A DNA stretch of 54,255 nt from Acidimicrobiia bacterium (lineage in GTDB: Bacteria; Actinomycetota; Acidimicrobiia; Spongiisociales; Spongiisociaceae), in the NCBI GenBank assembly GCA_021296345.1, contig JAGWAN010000025.1, positions 10,250-64,504 on the forward strand, given 5' to 3'. The notes beneath the pieces are model-generated. The model saw only the letters and a list, made by a program, of their open reading frames with translations, ran no database searches and was not told the origin of the DNA. Below, one piece after another: positions 31,110 to 39,797 of this stretch. Every line of letters begins with the position of its first letter. The stretch's first letter is position 1. Made by a program: the position numbers and the translations under genes.

Positions 31110-33970
31110 GACCGTTGCGGCTTTCGATGAAGGGGTTCGGAGCGTTCCGAGAGGCGACCAACATCGATCTTGCCGACGACGACCTCGTGGCGCTCGTGGG
31201 GCCGACCGGGTCGGGTAAGTCTACGATCATCGACGCCATCACCTTCGCCCTCTACGGCGCGGTCGCCCGCTACGAGGACAACCGGCTGGTGGCTCCGATC
31301 ATCAACCAGACCAGCAACGAGGCTCGGGTGGCGCTCGACTTTGAGCTCGGCGGGCTGGTCTTCACCGCGGCCCGCATCGTGCGCCGGACCAAGGCCGGCG
31401 GGGCGAACACGAGGGAAGCACGCCTCGAGCGGGGCGACGAGATCCTCGCCGGCGACGCCCGGTCCATGTCACAAGAAGTCGAGAAACTTCTCGGGCTCGA
31501 TGTGGACCAGTTCAACCGGACGGTTGTGCTGCCGCAGGGCAAGTTCGCCACCTTCCTCCACGACAAGCCCGGCGACCGCCAAACCACCCTCGTCCGGCTA
31601 CTCGGGATGGATCTGTACCGGCGGATCGGCCGCGCCGCCCGCCAACGAGCCGCGCTGGCCAGGAACCAGATCGACGCCTTGCGGCCGGACCTGGAGAAAG
31701 AGGCCGGACAGCTGACCGGCGAACGACGGGCCGCGCTGGTGAACCGCATCGAGGAACTCGAGGCCCTGCTTTCGCGGTTCAGGGCCGACCGTGAGGCGAT
31801 CACCGCCCTCGACGCCGAACTCCGCGACCTCGATGGTGATATCGAACAACTCGATCACCGGCTCGACCGGATGGACGGGGTAACAGCACCGCCCGGCCTT
31901 GCCGAATTGGCCGCTCGGATCACCGCGGCAACCAGGGAACGGATGGAGGCGGAGGAGCACCGCAAGGAGACGAGCGCGAAGAGACGGCTTGCCAGAGAGG
32001 CCCTCGATAACGGCCCCAATATCGCCACCGTTCGCCTCGCATTGAAAGCACACACCGAGCTTGCCCAGCGAGAACGGGAACACGATGCCGTAGTCAACCG
32101 GCTCTACGAAGCAGCGCAAGCGCACGAGTCGGCCAAGCGCGCCGCCGACCAGGTCCGGGGGAGACAGGAGGAACTGAACCGGCGCGTTGACGAAGCCCGG
32201 CGAGCCGAGACCGGCACGCGCGCCGCGCGCGACTCAGCCGTCACGGTCGCCCAGGTAGCCGCTTGGTCGGCGGCACACGCCCGCTATGAAGCCGCCTCCG
32301 GAGAGGCCGGCGCCACCGCCGCGGCCGCTCAGTTGGCCGAGACAGCGATCAGACCGCTGCAGGAGGCACTCCAGGACGCCGAATTCGGGGCGGCGGAGAG
32401 CTCGGTACGGGTTACGGAGCTTCGGCGCCGCGCCGGTGTCCTCGGTCATGTCGACCTGCTTGAAGTGGGATCGGACTGCCCATTGTGCTTGCAGGAGGTC
32501 CACGAACTACCCGCTCATGACCTCGACGCCGACCTCCGGCAAGCCGCGGCGGACCACGAGACCGCCCTCGCCGTCCGCGCCGACGCCAGGCAGGCATACG
32601 AAGACGCCGAGAAGGCACGGATCAAGCGGCGCGCCGAGCACGAGGCGGCGTTGAAGACCCTGGCCGGCTACGAATCCGACATCGCCTCCATCCCGCCATC
32701 CGACCAGCTCGAAGCGCTGGCGGCGAAGGCCGCCGAGTTGGCCGAGGCCGTCCGCACCGCAGAGATAGCGACCCGGCAGGCCGAAACCGCAGCCGAGCAG
32801 CACCTGGCGACCCGGTCCAACACCGGAATGCTCGAAGCCGAGCAGGCGGCGGACAGGAGCGTGACCCGGCTCACCGAGTCGGCGAACATCCTGCGGGGAC
32901 AGCTGGCAGATCTCCGGGCCACGGTCACCGACCTGCCCGGCGAGGACGAGCTACGCGCTCAACTCGCCGAATGCGGGCGTCTGCAAACGGAAATGGAGAC
33001 GGCGGATTCCGCTTTCAACCACGCCGAAGCACGCTACGAGCGGGCGACCGCCGACCTTGAGGCCGTGAACGAACGGCACGCACACGCTACCAAGCACCTG
33101 CTGGCCGGGCGCGACCGGGTCGCCGCCTTCGGCCCGCCCGTCATCGACACGACCGACCTGGCGGCGGCCTGGGTCGTCCTCACCAGCTGGATCCAGAACC
33201 AGATCGAGGCAGCTACGACCCGGCGTAAAGCTGCCATCGAGCAGCGGTCCGCCAAGGTGAACAGCCGAGCCTCGGCCGTCTCCGCCCTGAGAGACCTATG
33301 CGCCAATACCATCGGCGGCGTCGATGGGGACGCATCGGTGACGGAACTCGGCGAGCTACTCACGACGCAACACGCGGCTTCCACCACGAACCTCGAGCAC
33401 TTCGACTGCCGCCGCGTCGCTCTCGAGAAACTGCGGGAACGCGTCAGCGCCCTAACCGAGCACCGCCAGGTAGCCAGCCACCTCGGGCGGCTGCTGCGCA
33501 CAGACGGCTTCGAGAGCTGGCTCATGGAAGCGGCGCTCGATCAGCTGGCCGAACGGGCAACCAGGCGCCTCTTCGAGTTGTCCGAGGGCCAGTACTCGCT
33601 GGCAGTCGAGAATCGTGACTTCGTCGTCCGTGATCACACCAACGCCGACGAGTTGCGCAGCGCCCGGACCCTCTCGGGGGGTGAGACGTTTCTGGCGTCC
33701 CTCTCCCTCGCCCTGGCCGTGGCCGATGCCACCGCGGAGATGGCTTCAGAGGACGCACCGAGAATGGAGTCGGTCTTCTTGGACGAAGGATTCGGAACGC
33801 TCGACCCGCACACTCTCGACACTGTCGCTACCGCGGTCGAGGAACTCGGGGCCACCGGGCGCTTCGTGGGGATCGTCACCCATATCCGGGAACTCGCCGA
33901 CCGCATGCCGGTACGGCTGGACGTCACCAAGACGGGGGGAGCCGCCACCGTCGAACGGATCGAGGCCTGA
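31106..33970 (+). CDS. sbcC: Rad50/SbcC-type SMC ATPase
   Basis: A 954-residue SMC-like ATPase. N-terminal Walker A GPTGSGKST is at residues 32-40, with QGKFATFL (Q-loop region) after it. Long Ala/Glu/Arg-rich coiled coils run to a zinc hook Cys458-Pro-Leu-Cys461 and back. The C-terminal lobe has the ABC signature LSGGETFLASLSLALA, Walker B SVFLDEGFGTLD and GIVTHI. Rad50 opens and tethers DNA ends for Mre11. The ATG overlaps the sbcD stop (ATGA), and the stop shares a base with the next ATG, so the complex is made from one coupled transcript. The coiled coils are short relative to many SbcC proteins (about 1000-1050 residues). Confidence 0.94.
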   Translation: MRPLRLSMKGFGAFREATNIDLADDDLVALVGPTGSGKSTIIDAITFALYGAVARYEDNRLVAPIINQTSNEARVALDFELGGLVFTAARIVRRTKAGGANTREARLERGDEILAGDARSMSQEVEKLLGLDVDQFNRTVVLPQGKFATFLHDKPGDRQTTLVRLLGMDLYRRIGRAARQRAALARNQIDALRPDLEKEAGQLTGERRAALVNRIEELEALLSRFRADREAITALDAELRDLDGDIEQLDHRLDRMDGVTAPPGLAELAARITAATRERMEAEEHRKETSAKRRLAREALDNGPNIATVRLALKAHTELAQREREHDAVVNRLYEAAQAHESAKRAADQVRGRQEELNRRVDEARRAETGTRAARDSAVTVAQVAAWSAAHARYEAASGEAGATAAAAQLAETAIRPLQEALQDAEFGAAESSVRVTELRRRAGVLGHVDLLEVGSDCPLCLQEVHELPAHDLDADLRQAAADHETALAVRADARQAYEDAEKARIKRRAEHEAALKTLAGYESDIASIPPSDQLEALAAKAAELAEAVRTAEIATRQAETAAEQHLATRSNTGMLEAEQAADRSVTRLTESANILRGQLADLRATVTDLPGEDELRAQLAECGRLQTEMETADSAFNHAEARYERATADLEAVNERHAHATKHLLAGRDRVAAFGPPVIDTTDLAAAWVVLTSWIQNQIEAATTRRKAAIEQRSAKVNSRASAVSALRDLCANTIGGVDGDASVTELGELLTTQHAASTTNLEHFDCRRVALEKLRERVSALTEHRQVASHLGRLLRTDGFESWLMEAALDQLAERATRRLFELSEGQYSLAVENRDFVVRDHTNADELRSARTLSGGETFLASLSLALAVADATAEMASEDAPRMESVFLDEGFGTLDPHTLDTVATAVEELGATGRFVGIVTHIRELADRMPVRLDVTKTGGAATVERIEA

Positions 33971-34896
33971 TGGACTTCAGCGTCGAGTCGTGGGCGCCCG
34001 AATACGGATCCTCCATCAACCTGCCTTCTGCGGAGGACGCCGACGACCAGGCCGACGCCACCGTCGAGCGGCCACTCGATGCGTGGACCCCGATCGACCC
34101 GGCGCCCACTGCCGCGCCTGACGAGATCGCGTTCATCGACGGCATCCAGCGCATCGACGCCAGGATCTGGATCCACGAGAACGGCATCTCCACGCCCGCC
34201 GTCTGCGTGTCGCTGGCCGCCGGCGCAACGGTATGCGCGCCGGGGACAGCCACCACCCACGGCGTCCTGGTCGTCCGCTCACTCATCGCTCCCGCCTCGT
34301 CCACCGCAGGTCCGATCGTCACCCGCCACGCCACCTACGAGTTCGTGCCGGCCCAAGACACGACACCCGAAGCCACCTACCTCGCCATTCACGGGCGTCG
34401 TACCGAACTCGAAATCGGTGTCGCCCGGTCCGTTACCAGCAGCCTCATCGTGTTCGACGGCCCGCTACGGGGGCAAAGCGACCGGCAGAGCGTCGGTTAC
34501 ATCAAGACCCATCACAAGATCTACCTCCCGGACGAAGTCCAGGCGATACTTGGCATCCTCGATGACGGGCAGCGGACTCCCCTCCTATTCCTCAGCGGTG
34601 GTCCGGGTGCGGGTCGCTGGTCCTGGTACCTGCGCCTGCCTGGCCGGCGGGTTCACCCGATGTCGGGGATCGTGCGACTCGAACTCCCGGGAACAGGCAC
34701 GGTGGGCGAGGCTGTCTGCCGAGCCGAAACCGTCAGCGCCTGCCTGCCGCGCTTCGCCAGCGAATCCCATAAGGAGGCCCGTGCGCCGCAGAACCTGTAC
34801 CCGATAAGCGGCATCGAACGAGAACTTCGTAGACGGCTCGGGGATGCCCTCCTGCTCGAACGCGCCCTGCGCGTCGCGGCGCGACCCCTGGTCTGA
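33970..34896 (+). CDS. nurA: NurA-like nuclease
   Basis: A 308-residue protein whose layout fits the NurA nuclease fold. The first metal-binding acidic site is Asp57 in EIAFIDGIQRIDARI, and the second is Asp163 in SLIVFDGPL, the usual strand-DG pattern. A C-terminal segment with RLELPGTG and ISGIERELRRRLGD follows. NurA is a 5'-3' nuclease that is stimulated by HerA; length is normal (300-340). Its ATG shares one base with the sbcC stop (TGATG). The assignment comes partly from context, because overall similarity to archaeal NurA is low by eye. It completes the herA-mre11-rad50-nurA set. Confidence 0.78.
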   Translation: MDFSVESWAPEYGSSINLPSAEDADDQADATVERPLDAWTPIDPAPTAAPDEIAFIDGIQRIDARIWIHENGISTPAVCVSLAAGATVCAPGTATTHGVLVVRSLIAPASSTAGPIVTRHATYEFVPAQDTTPEATYLAIHGRRTELEIGVARSVTSSLIVFDGPLRGQSDRQSVGYIKTHHKIYLPDEVQAILGILDDGQRTPLLFLSGGPGAGRWSWYLRLPGRRVHPMSGIVRLELPGTGTVGEAVCRAETVSACLPRFASESHKEARAPQNLYPISGIERELRRRLGDALLLERALRVAARPLV

Positions 34897-34952
34897 GGGA
34901 AAGCTCAGCAACCAGGCACGCCGTGTGGCATGCCGGGCGGTATGGTTGTTGT

Positions 34953-35519
34953 TCAGGACAGGCGATGCGTCAGCCTATCCAACACGGCGGGTAGGTTCTG
35001 GGAGAAGGCGTCATCTGTCTGTGCGGCTCTGCATCGTGTTTCGATCAGTGTCCAGTCGATTCGATCCCGCGCCGCAATTGCGAGCGCGAGCGCCTCGTCC
35101 CAGGTGACGGTCGATCCATCGGTTGCCTGTATGAGGCGATCCAACATGAGGTCGTTGACCGCGATGATCCTCACCACACGGCCCTCTACGCTCACCAACT
35201 CCGGTGGATCCTCGCCGAGCAGCGTGCTTCCCGGCACCTCGATTGCGATCTCGTGGGCACCCGAACCCCATACCCAATGACGTCCGTCGCGAACGAACCC
35301 CTCGCGGGCCAGCGCGGTCCTGTCCCGGGAGTCGACCGGACCGACCATGTCGATGTCCGTTGAACGTTCGAGACCGGTGTGGATCATCTGGGCCGCGCCA
35401 CCGACCAGCACCAAGGGCGCCCGCACGACGGCAGCAAAGGCGGCAGCCGCCAGGAGAATCCGGTCAAGGCTGTTGGGCGGCGCCCTACGGGCCAGGGCCA
35501 GAAGTTCGGTGGGTTTCAC
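34953..35519 (-). CDS. nucleotidyltransferase-fold protein, probable toxin-like partner of the XRE gene
   Basis: A 188-residue protein with the minimal nucleotidyltransferase signature VLVGGAAQMIHTG (Gly40-Gly41) followed by RSTDIDMVG, whose Asp55 and Asp57 would bind metal. The pattern is that of AbiEii/DUF6036-type proteins; the third acidic residue may be in EIAIEVPG. The start is the GTG at 35519, which overlaps the stop of the preceding HTH gene as GTGA. An upstream ATG at 35570 would lie deep inside that gene. XRE + nucleotidyltransferase pairs are often toxin-antitoxin or abortive-infection modules. That role is inferred from the pairing only. It converges with nurA, 56 bp apart. Confidence 0.78.
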   Translation of the reverse strand: MKPTELLALARRAPPNSLDRILLAAAAFAAVVRAPLVLVGGAAQMIHTGLERSTDIDMVGPVDSRDRTALAREGFVRDGRHWVWGSGAHEIAIEVPGSTLLGEDPPELVSVEGRVVRIIAVNDLMLDRLIQATDGSTVTWDEALALAIAARDRIDWTLIETRCRAAQTDDAFSQNLPAVLDRLTHRLS

Positions 35520-35854
35520 CCCAGGAGGCGCCGCTCGATAGTCGTATCGATCCCGCGCGACTGCTTCCACGCCAGCCTCTGCTCGGTATCACGGACACGA
35601 ATGCCGTGTTCGGAGAGGCGTATCCGCCCCTCGTCCATCCGGCCCCTGACCTCCGACATAGTCATAACGGCCGGTGCACACAGCACAGGCTTCACTCCCA
35701 ACGCACGAGCGATGCGCGCCAGCGTGGAGTATCTGGCATCCACCCTCCCTGCTTCGAACCGCGACAAGTTGGGCTGGGCGATACCCGTCATCGCCGACAG
35801 CTGCGAAAGCGTGATCCCCATTTCCGACCTAATCTTCCTCAACTCCCGATGCAT
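35516..35854 (-). CDS. XRE-family HTH regulator / antitoxin candidate
   Basis: A 112-residue protein with an N-terminal Cro/C1 helix-turn-helix: RKIRSEMGITLSQLSAMTGI, then AQPNLSRFEAGRVD and ARIARALGVKP. The C-terminal 50 residues are charged and unassigned. The start at 35854 is preferred because TATAAT sits about 10 nt upstream, so the transcript would begin only a few bases before ATG. An in-frame ATG further upstream lies within that promoter. The stop overlaps the start of the nucleotidyltransferase gene by 4 bp, the usual order for an antitoxin followed by its toxin. It probably autoregulates. Confidence 0.82.
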   Translation of the reverse strand: MHRELRKIRSEMGITLSQLSAMTGIAQPNLSRFEAGRVDARYSTLARIARALGVKPVLCAPAVMTMSEVRGRMDEGRIRLSEHGIRVRDTEQRLAWKQSRGIDTTIERRLLG

Positions 35855-35864
35855 AGCAATCCGG

Positions 35865-35870
35865 ATTATA
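35865..35870 (-). promoter_or_regulatory. -10 element TATAAT of the XRE-nucleotidyltransferase pair
   Basis: A perfect minus-strand TATAAT in a locally AT-rich stretch (about 35860-35890). It implies a transcript start about 4 nt before the ATG at 35854. No good -35 is visible. Confidence 0.45.
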
Positions 35871-35939
35871 GCGAATGTGATATAGAAGTTCATCGCAGTC
35901 GAGGAGCCGGAGCCGGCACTCACGCGATGAACATGGCGG

Positions 35940-37262
35940 TCATCCGCGCTCGGCTACCAGGCGGAGTACCGAACCGGATGCGGTGAGCACGTACACCTCG
36001 CCGGCGTGATCCGTGCCGAAGGCGACCACCTGCCCGGCGTTGCCCACGTCCTCGGTCCAGTCCCGCGGCTCGTCGAACGGTCCCTCGACCGGGAAGCTGC
36101 GCAGGTAGCCGCCGCAGTAGTCGGAGAACAGGTAGTGCCCGGCCAGTTCGGGAATCGCCGCCCCCCGGTAGACCACGCCACCCGTGATCGAACATGTTCC
36201 CGAGTCGGTGTGAGGAACCTCGAGCACGGGCAGGGTCAGGCCCGAGGCGTCACAATCCGAGGGGGGATCGAAGCAGTGGAGCCCTTCGGTGATCGGCCAG
36301 CCGTAGTTCAGGCCGGCATCCTCAAGCGGCGCGACCGAGACCTCTTCGAAGAGGTTCTGCCCCACATCGGCGATGACGATCAGCCCGGATGGCTCGTCGA
36401 CGGTGAACCGCCAGGGATTGCGCAGTCCTATCGACCATACCTCGGCAGCCGGGAACGGGTTGCCGGTCGCAGGGATCGCCATGCCCGGCTCAGACACATC
36501 GAACCTCAGCAGCGCTCCCAGCGGAGAGCGGTCGTTCTGCCCGTGGCCGAAGCGGTCGCCGGCTCCCCCGCCGTCACCCAAACCCATGTAGAGATAGCCT
36601 TCGGGGCCGAACAGGATCGTCCCACCGTTGTGGTTGGCGGCCGGTTGCGCGGTCCGCCAGAGCACCGTCTCGCTCCCGGGTTCCGCCCGACCGTTCTCCT
36701 CCACGTACTCGGCCAGGACCGTATCGCCGTTGCCGGCCGTGTAGTGCACGAAGATGCGCCCGGACTCCGGGTAGTCGGGAGCGAACGCCAGCCCCAGCAA
36801 TCCCTGCTCACCACGGTCAAGCACCCGATCGGTGATATCCAGGAGGGGAACGGGATCGACGCCAGCCTCATCCCAGAGCCAGACGATCCCTTCCTTGGAG
36901 ACGATCGCCATCCGGTCGGTACCCGGATGGGGCTCGGCGTGAATCGGATACTGGACGGTCGCCACCTCCTCGTAGCGAAGGCGTTCCAAGTGGGGAAGCG
37001 TGGTGTCGGCTGCGGTCGGGATCGGTTCGGCGGTCGTATCCGCCGCCTGCCCGGTGGTGGCGACCACCGTTGTGGACGGATCGGCTGCCACGACACTGGT
37101 TGACGGGAGAACGGTCGTGCTGGTGACAGGGTCGGGACCGGTGGTGGTCGTGGAGGACGTTGACGCCCCAGAGTCCGGAGCGGTGACCGGCATGGGATCC
37201 GGAACTCCGCTGCAGGCCCCCGCCACCAGAACCAACCCGACCAGAAAACTCCTGCGAACCAC
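35940..37262 (-). CDS. PQQ-dependent sugar dehydrogenase-like lipoprotein
   Basis: A 440-residue exported protein. Signal sequence with lipobox LVAGAC (Cys17), a Thr/Ser-rich linker to about residue 80, then a glucose/sorbosone dehydrogenase-type propeller: GLLGLAFAPDYPES, NHNGGTILFGPEGYLYMGLGDGGG, IGLRNPWRFTVD, GLNYGWPITEG and GGVVYRGAAIPE. It is a paralogue of the propeller in the SLH protein at 8-9.8 kb but is anchored by lipid instead of SLH repeats. The GTG at 37262 gives a proper lipoprotein signal; the open frame continues about 150 codons upstream antisense to the MFS gene, which is not credible. Catalytic activity versus a binding role is unresolved. Confidence 0.85.
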   Translation of the reverse strand: MVRRSFLVGLVLVAGACSGVPDPMPVTAPDSGASTSSTTTTGPDPVTSTTVLPSTSVVAADPSTTVVATTGQAADTTAEPIPTAADTTLPHLERLRYEEVATVQYPIHAEPHPGTDRMAIVSKEGIVWLWDEAGVDPVPLLDITDRVLDRGEQGLLGLAFAPDYPESGRIFVHYTAGNGDTVLAEYVEENGRAEPGSETVLWRTAQPAANHNGGTILFGPEGYLYMGLGDGGGAGDRFGHGQNDRSPLGALLRFDVSEPGMAIPATGNPFPAAEVWSIGLRNPWRFTVDEPSGLIVIADVGQNLFEEVSVAPLEDAGLNYGWPITEGLHCFDPPSDCDASGLTLPVLEVPHTDSGTCSITGGVVYRGAAIPELAGHYLFSDYCGGYLRSFPVEGPFDEPRDWTEDVGNAGQVVAFGTDHAGEVYVLTASGSVLRLVAERG

Positions 37263-37335
37263 GATCGGACACGATACCGCCGCCCGGACGCTTCGGCTCG
37301 CGGGGCTAGAGTCCTCCCGCGGCCGGAGGAGGCGC

Positions 37336-38655
37336 GTGGCCGAGTTGGTGCGAAACGATAGGAAGACCATCTTCGGTTGGGCCATGTACGACTGGGCCAA
37401 CTCCGCCTTCATCGTCACGCTCGGAGCGGTCATGGCTCCATTCTTCGCCGAGGTGATCGTGCCGGAAGGAGGATGGAACGGCTGGTCGGCGGAGACCATC
37501 TGGGCGGCGGTGGTATCCATCGGCTCCACGATCCTCTTCCTGAGCATGCCTATCCTCGGGGCGATCGCCGATTTCAACTCGGCCAAGCGCAGGTTCCTCC
37601 GCAACTGCGCCGTGGCGGGTGGAGTTTTGGCACTGGCGCTGCCCTTCGTACCCGATGGAGCGGTTCCATTATTCCTCGTGGTAGCCGTCACCGCCCACAT
37701 AGGGTTCGTGGCGGCCAACGTGTTCTACGACGCTTTCCTGCCGGGCCTGACTACGGACGACACCATCGACCGGGTGTCCTCGAAGGGTTTCGCCTTCGGC
37801 TACGTGGGCGGTGGCCTGTATCTGACGCTGGGCCTGGCCATGCTTCTGTCCAGCGGCGACGACGGCCTCACGGGGCTGTCCACAAGCGGGGCGGCCCGCG
37901 TCGTGATCTTCGGCTCCGGAGTGTGGTGGATGGGGTTCGCGGCCTACGCCCTGCGCCACCTGCCCGAGACCGGCGATGCCTCCCCCATGCCCTCCCGCTA
38001 CTGGGAGATGCGACCCTGGCGCGCATACGCGGCCATCGGCTTTGGCAGGACCATCAGCACCGCGAGGAAGCTGGCCGGGTACCCGCAACTGCTGCTCTTC
38101 GTGCTCGCCTTCCTCTTCTACAACGACGGGACCGCGACCGTCATCAACATCTCCGGGTCGTACGCATCCGAAACCTTGGATCTCGAACTCGCGGAGATTT
38201 CGACGGCGTTTCTCATCGTCCAGTTCGTGGCGTTCGGGGGGGCGCTCTTCTTCGGGATGTTGGCGGACCGGATCGGAGCGAAGACGGCCATACTCTGGTC
38301 GCTGGTCGGGTGGTCCCTCATCGCGGTGGTGGCCTACTTCCTGCCCGCTGGGGAGGCCATTCCCTTCTACATCATCGCGGTGGTAGTCGGATGGGTGCTC
38401 GGTGGTGTGCAGGCCCTCAGCCGTAGCCTCTATGCGACGATGATTCCGGAGCAGGCCGCCGCTGTGTTCTTCGGCTTCTACAGCGTCTTCTCGAAGTTGT
38501 CGGCGATCTGGGGGCCCCTCGTGTTCAGCGTCGTGAGCCACAGGACCGGCTCGGGCCGGCCGGCGGTTCTCTCGATCGTGGTCTTCTTCGTCATCGGAGG
38601 CTTCCTGCTGGCTAGGGTCAATGTGGACGAGGCAAGATCCGCCCGAAGTCGATAG
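37336..38655 (+). CDS. UMF1/Atg22-like MFS transporter
   Basis: A 439-residue membrane protein with about twelve hydrophobic segments. It opens with GWAMYDWANSAF, the signature of the UMF1 family (related to yeast Atg22), and has the loop FYDAFLPGLTTDDTIDRVSSKGFAFGY, also typical. LSRSLYATMIPEQAAAVFFGFYSVFSK near the end is characteristic. Substrates of bacterial members are unknown; amino acids are a guess from Atg22. The GTG at 37336 has GGAGGAGG just upstream. It is divergent from the PQQ lipoprotein gene. Confidence 0.88.
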   Translation: MAELVRNDRKTIFGWAMYDWANSAFIVTLGAVMAPFFAEVIVPEGGWNGWSAETIWAAVVSIGSTILFLSMPILGAIADFNSAKRRFLRNCAVAGGVLALALPFVPDGAVPLFLVVAVTAHIGFVAANVFYDAFLPGLTTDDTIDRVSSKGFAFGYVGGGLYLTLGLAMLLSSGDDGLTGLSTSGAARVVIFGSGVWWMGFAAYALRHLPETGDASPMPSRYWEMRPWRAYAAIGFGRTISTARKLAGYPQLLLFVLAFLFYNDGTATVINISGSYASETLDLELAEISTAFLIVQFVAFGGALFFGMLADRIGAKTAILWSLVGWSLIAVVAYFLPAGEAIPFYIIAVVVGWVLGGVQALSRSLYATMIPEQAAAVFFGFYSVFSKLSAIWGPLVFSVVSHRTGSGRPAVLSIVVFFVIGGFLLARVNVDEARSARSR

Positions 38656-38668
38656 AAGGACTAGGGGT

Positions 38669-39043
38669 ATGACCGAGGAGTCGAGCAAGCCTCCCGGCAA
38701 TGGCCGGAGCCCTGCCCCGGCTCCGACCACCCTGATGCCTGCGCCAGCGCCTACTCCGACCACCGAAACCCCTGAACGGTTGCGATCCCGTGTCAGGTGG
38801 GGTCTCGTAGCTCTTGGCGTCCTCGCTGTGACCGTAGGCGTGCTCGCGTACCAGAACATCGGGGATGTGCCGGTCCGGGCGTTCTGGTGGGAGTTCAGCT
38901 TCCCACTGGTGGGCGTGATAGTGGCCGCCTCGATAGTCACGCTGGTGATCCAGCGATTGGTGGGGCTGGTTGTCAGGTGGCGGAGACGCCGGCGGCGCCA
39001 CGACTTCGAGCGCGAAGTGCTGAAGCGGCGGCGAAAAGGATAA
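38669..39043 (+). CDS. LapA-domain-like small membrane protein
   Basis: A 124-residue protein. The first 38 residues are Pro/Ala/Thr-rich and probably disordered. Two membrane helices follow (RVRWGLVALGVLAVTVGVLA and FPLVGVIVAASIVTLVIQRL), separated by QNIGDVPVRAFWWEF, which is the LapA/DUF1049 pattern. An Arg-rich tail (RWRRRRRRHDFE) will be cytoplasmic. It starts 13 bp after the MFS gene and may be cotranscribed. The role in actinobacteria is unknown; the LPS-assembly name does not apply to a Gram-positive lineage. Confidence 0.72.
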   Translation: MTEESSKPPGNGRSPAPAPTTLMPAPAPTPTTETPERLRSRVRWGLVALGVLAVTVGVLAYQNIGDVPVRAFWWEFSFPLVGVIVAASIVTLVIQRLVGLVVRWRRRRRRHDFEREVLKRRRKG

Positions 39044-39149
39044 GACGGACATTCGACCGAGTGGGCACCGAACGGACAGCAGCAGTTTTCCCGGCAGGAT
39101 GTAGACGGGGAGACCGCCACTACGATGCTGGGCGCATCGGGAGGTAGAG

Positions 39150-39713
39150 ATGAAGATCACGCAAGAGTTCCAAGTGGCCGGCGCCCCCACCAATGTGTTC
39201 GGCTTCTTCCAGGACGTGGCATCGGTGGCCCAATGCATGCCGGGCGCCGAGCTCACCGACGACCACGGCGACGGCAGCTACACCGGTTCGGTCTCGGTCC
39301 GGCTCGGCCCCATGACGGCTCGGTTCGAGGGCCGGGCCATGATCACCGCCGACCCGGAGGCCATGGCCGGCAACATCGTCGGCAAGGGTGTGGACCGGCG
39401 GGGAGGTTCGCGAGGCAACGTGACGGTGGACTACGCGCTGGCGGCCTCGGATGGAGGCACCATGGTGACCGTCGATGCCGACATCACCATTTCCGGCACG
39501 GCGGCGCAGTTCGGCCGTACCGGGCTCCTCAACCAGATCACGCAGCGCCTGATCCAGCAGTTCGTGGATTGCCTGGAGGCGAAGCTCGCGGCCGACGACC
39601 CCGAGGATGCCGCCGCGATCGAGGCCGATGACGTGAAGGGTGTTTCCCTGGTGGTGTCCACGGTGGGCTCCAACTTGGCCAAGGGCGCCAAGAAGCTGCT
39701 GGGACGGGACTGA
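39150..39713 (+). CDS. CoxG-like SRPBCC family protein
   Basis: A 187-residue soluble protein of the carbon monoxide dehydrogenase subunit G (CoxG) family, SRPBCC fold. FQVAGAPTNVFGFFQDVASVAQCMPGAEL and YTGSVSVRLGPMTARFEG are characteristic, as is GTAAQFGRTGLLNQITQRLIQQF. CoxG helps to recruit or assemble CoxMSL-type molybdenum hydroxylases. Such an operon lies 6 kb downstream in the window, so a functional link is possible though not proven by adjacency. GGGAGG stands 5 nt before the ATG. Confidence 0.88.
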   Translation: MKITQEFQVAGAPTNVFGFFQDVASVAQCMPGAELTDDHGDGSYTGSVSVRLGPMTARFEGRAMITADPEAMAGNIVGKGVDRRGGSRGNVTVDYALAASDGGTMVTVDADITISGTAAQFGRTGLLNQITQRLIQQFVDCLEAKLAADDPEDAAAIEADDVKGVSLVVSTVGSNLAKGAKKLLGRD

Positions 39714-39721
39714 TCCCCCGG

Positions 39722-39797
39722 TGCAGGCAGACCGCTGGTCTGTCTGCGGAACGGCGGCGTGGACTAGCTGTGGTCTGTCTGTGGAATGGCGGTGTGG
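39722..39797. repeat. intergenic palindromic repeat, copy B (tandem)
   Basis: Two 27-bp units, 39736-39762 and 39771-39797, differ at three positions, all C/T (TGGTCTGTCTG-C/T-GGAA-C/T-GGCGG-C/T-GTGG), with a 35-bp period. An opposed half, GCAGGCAGACC (39724-39734), precedes the first unit to form a near-perfect hairpin around GCT. It lies between two convergent genes. Confidence 0.65.

Noticed and set aside
34893-34908. CTGAG-GGAAAG-CTCAG hairpin at the nurA stop
   Set aside because: Five-base arms and no T-run; too weak to call a terminator.
37262-37718. Upstream extension of the PQQ lipoprotein gene by about 150 codons
   Set aside because: The extension is antisense to the start of the MFS gene and would bury the lipoprotein signal in the middle of the protein.
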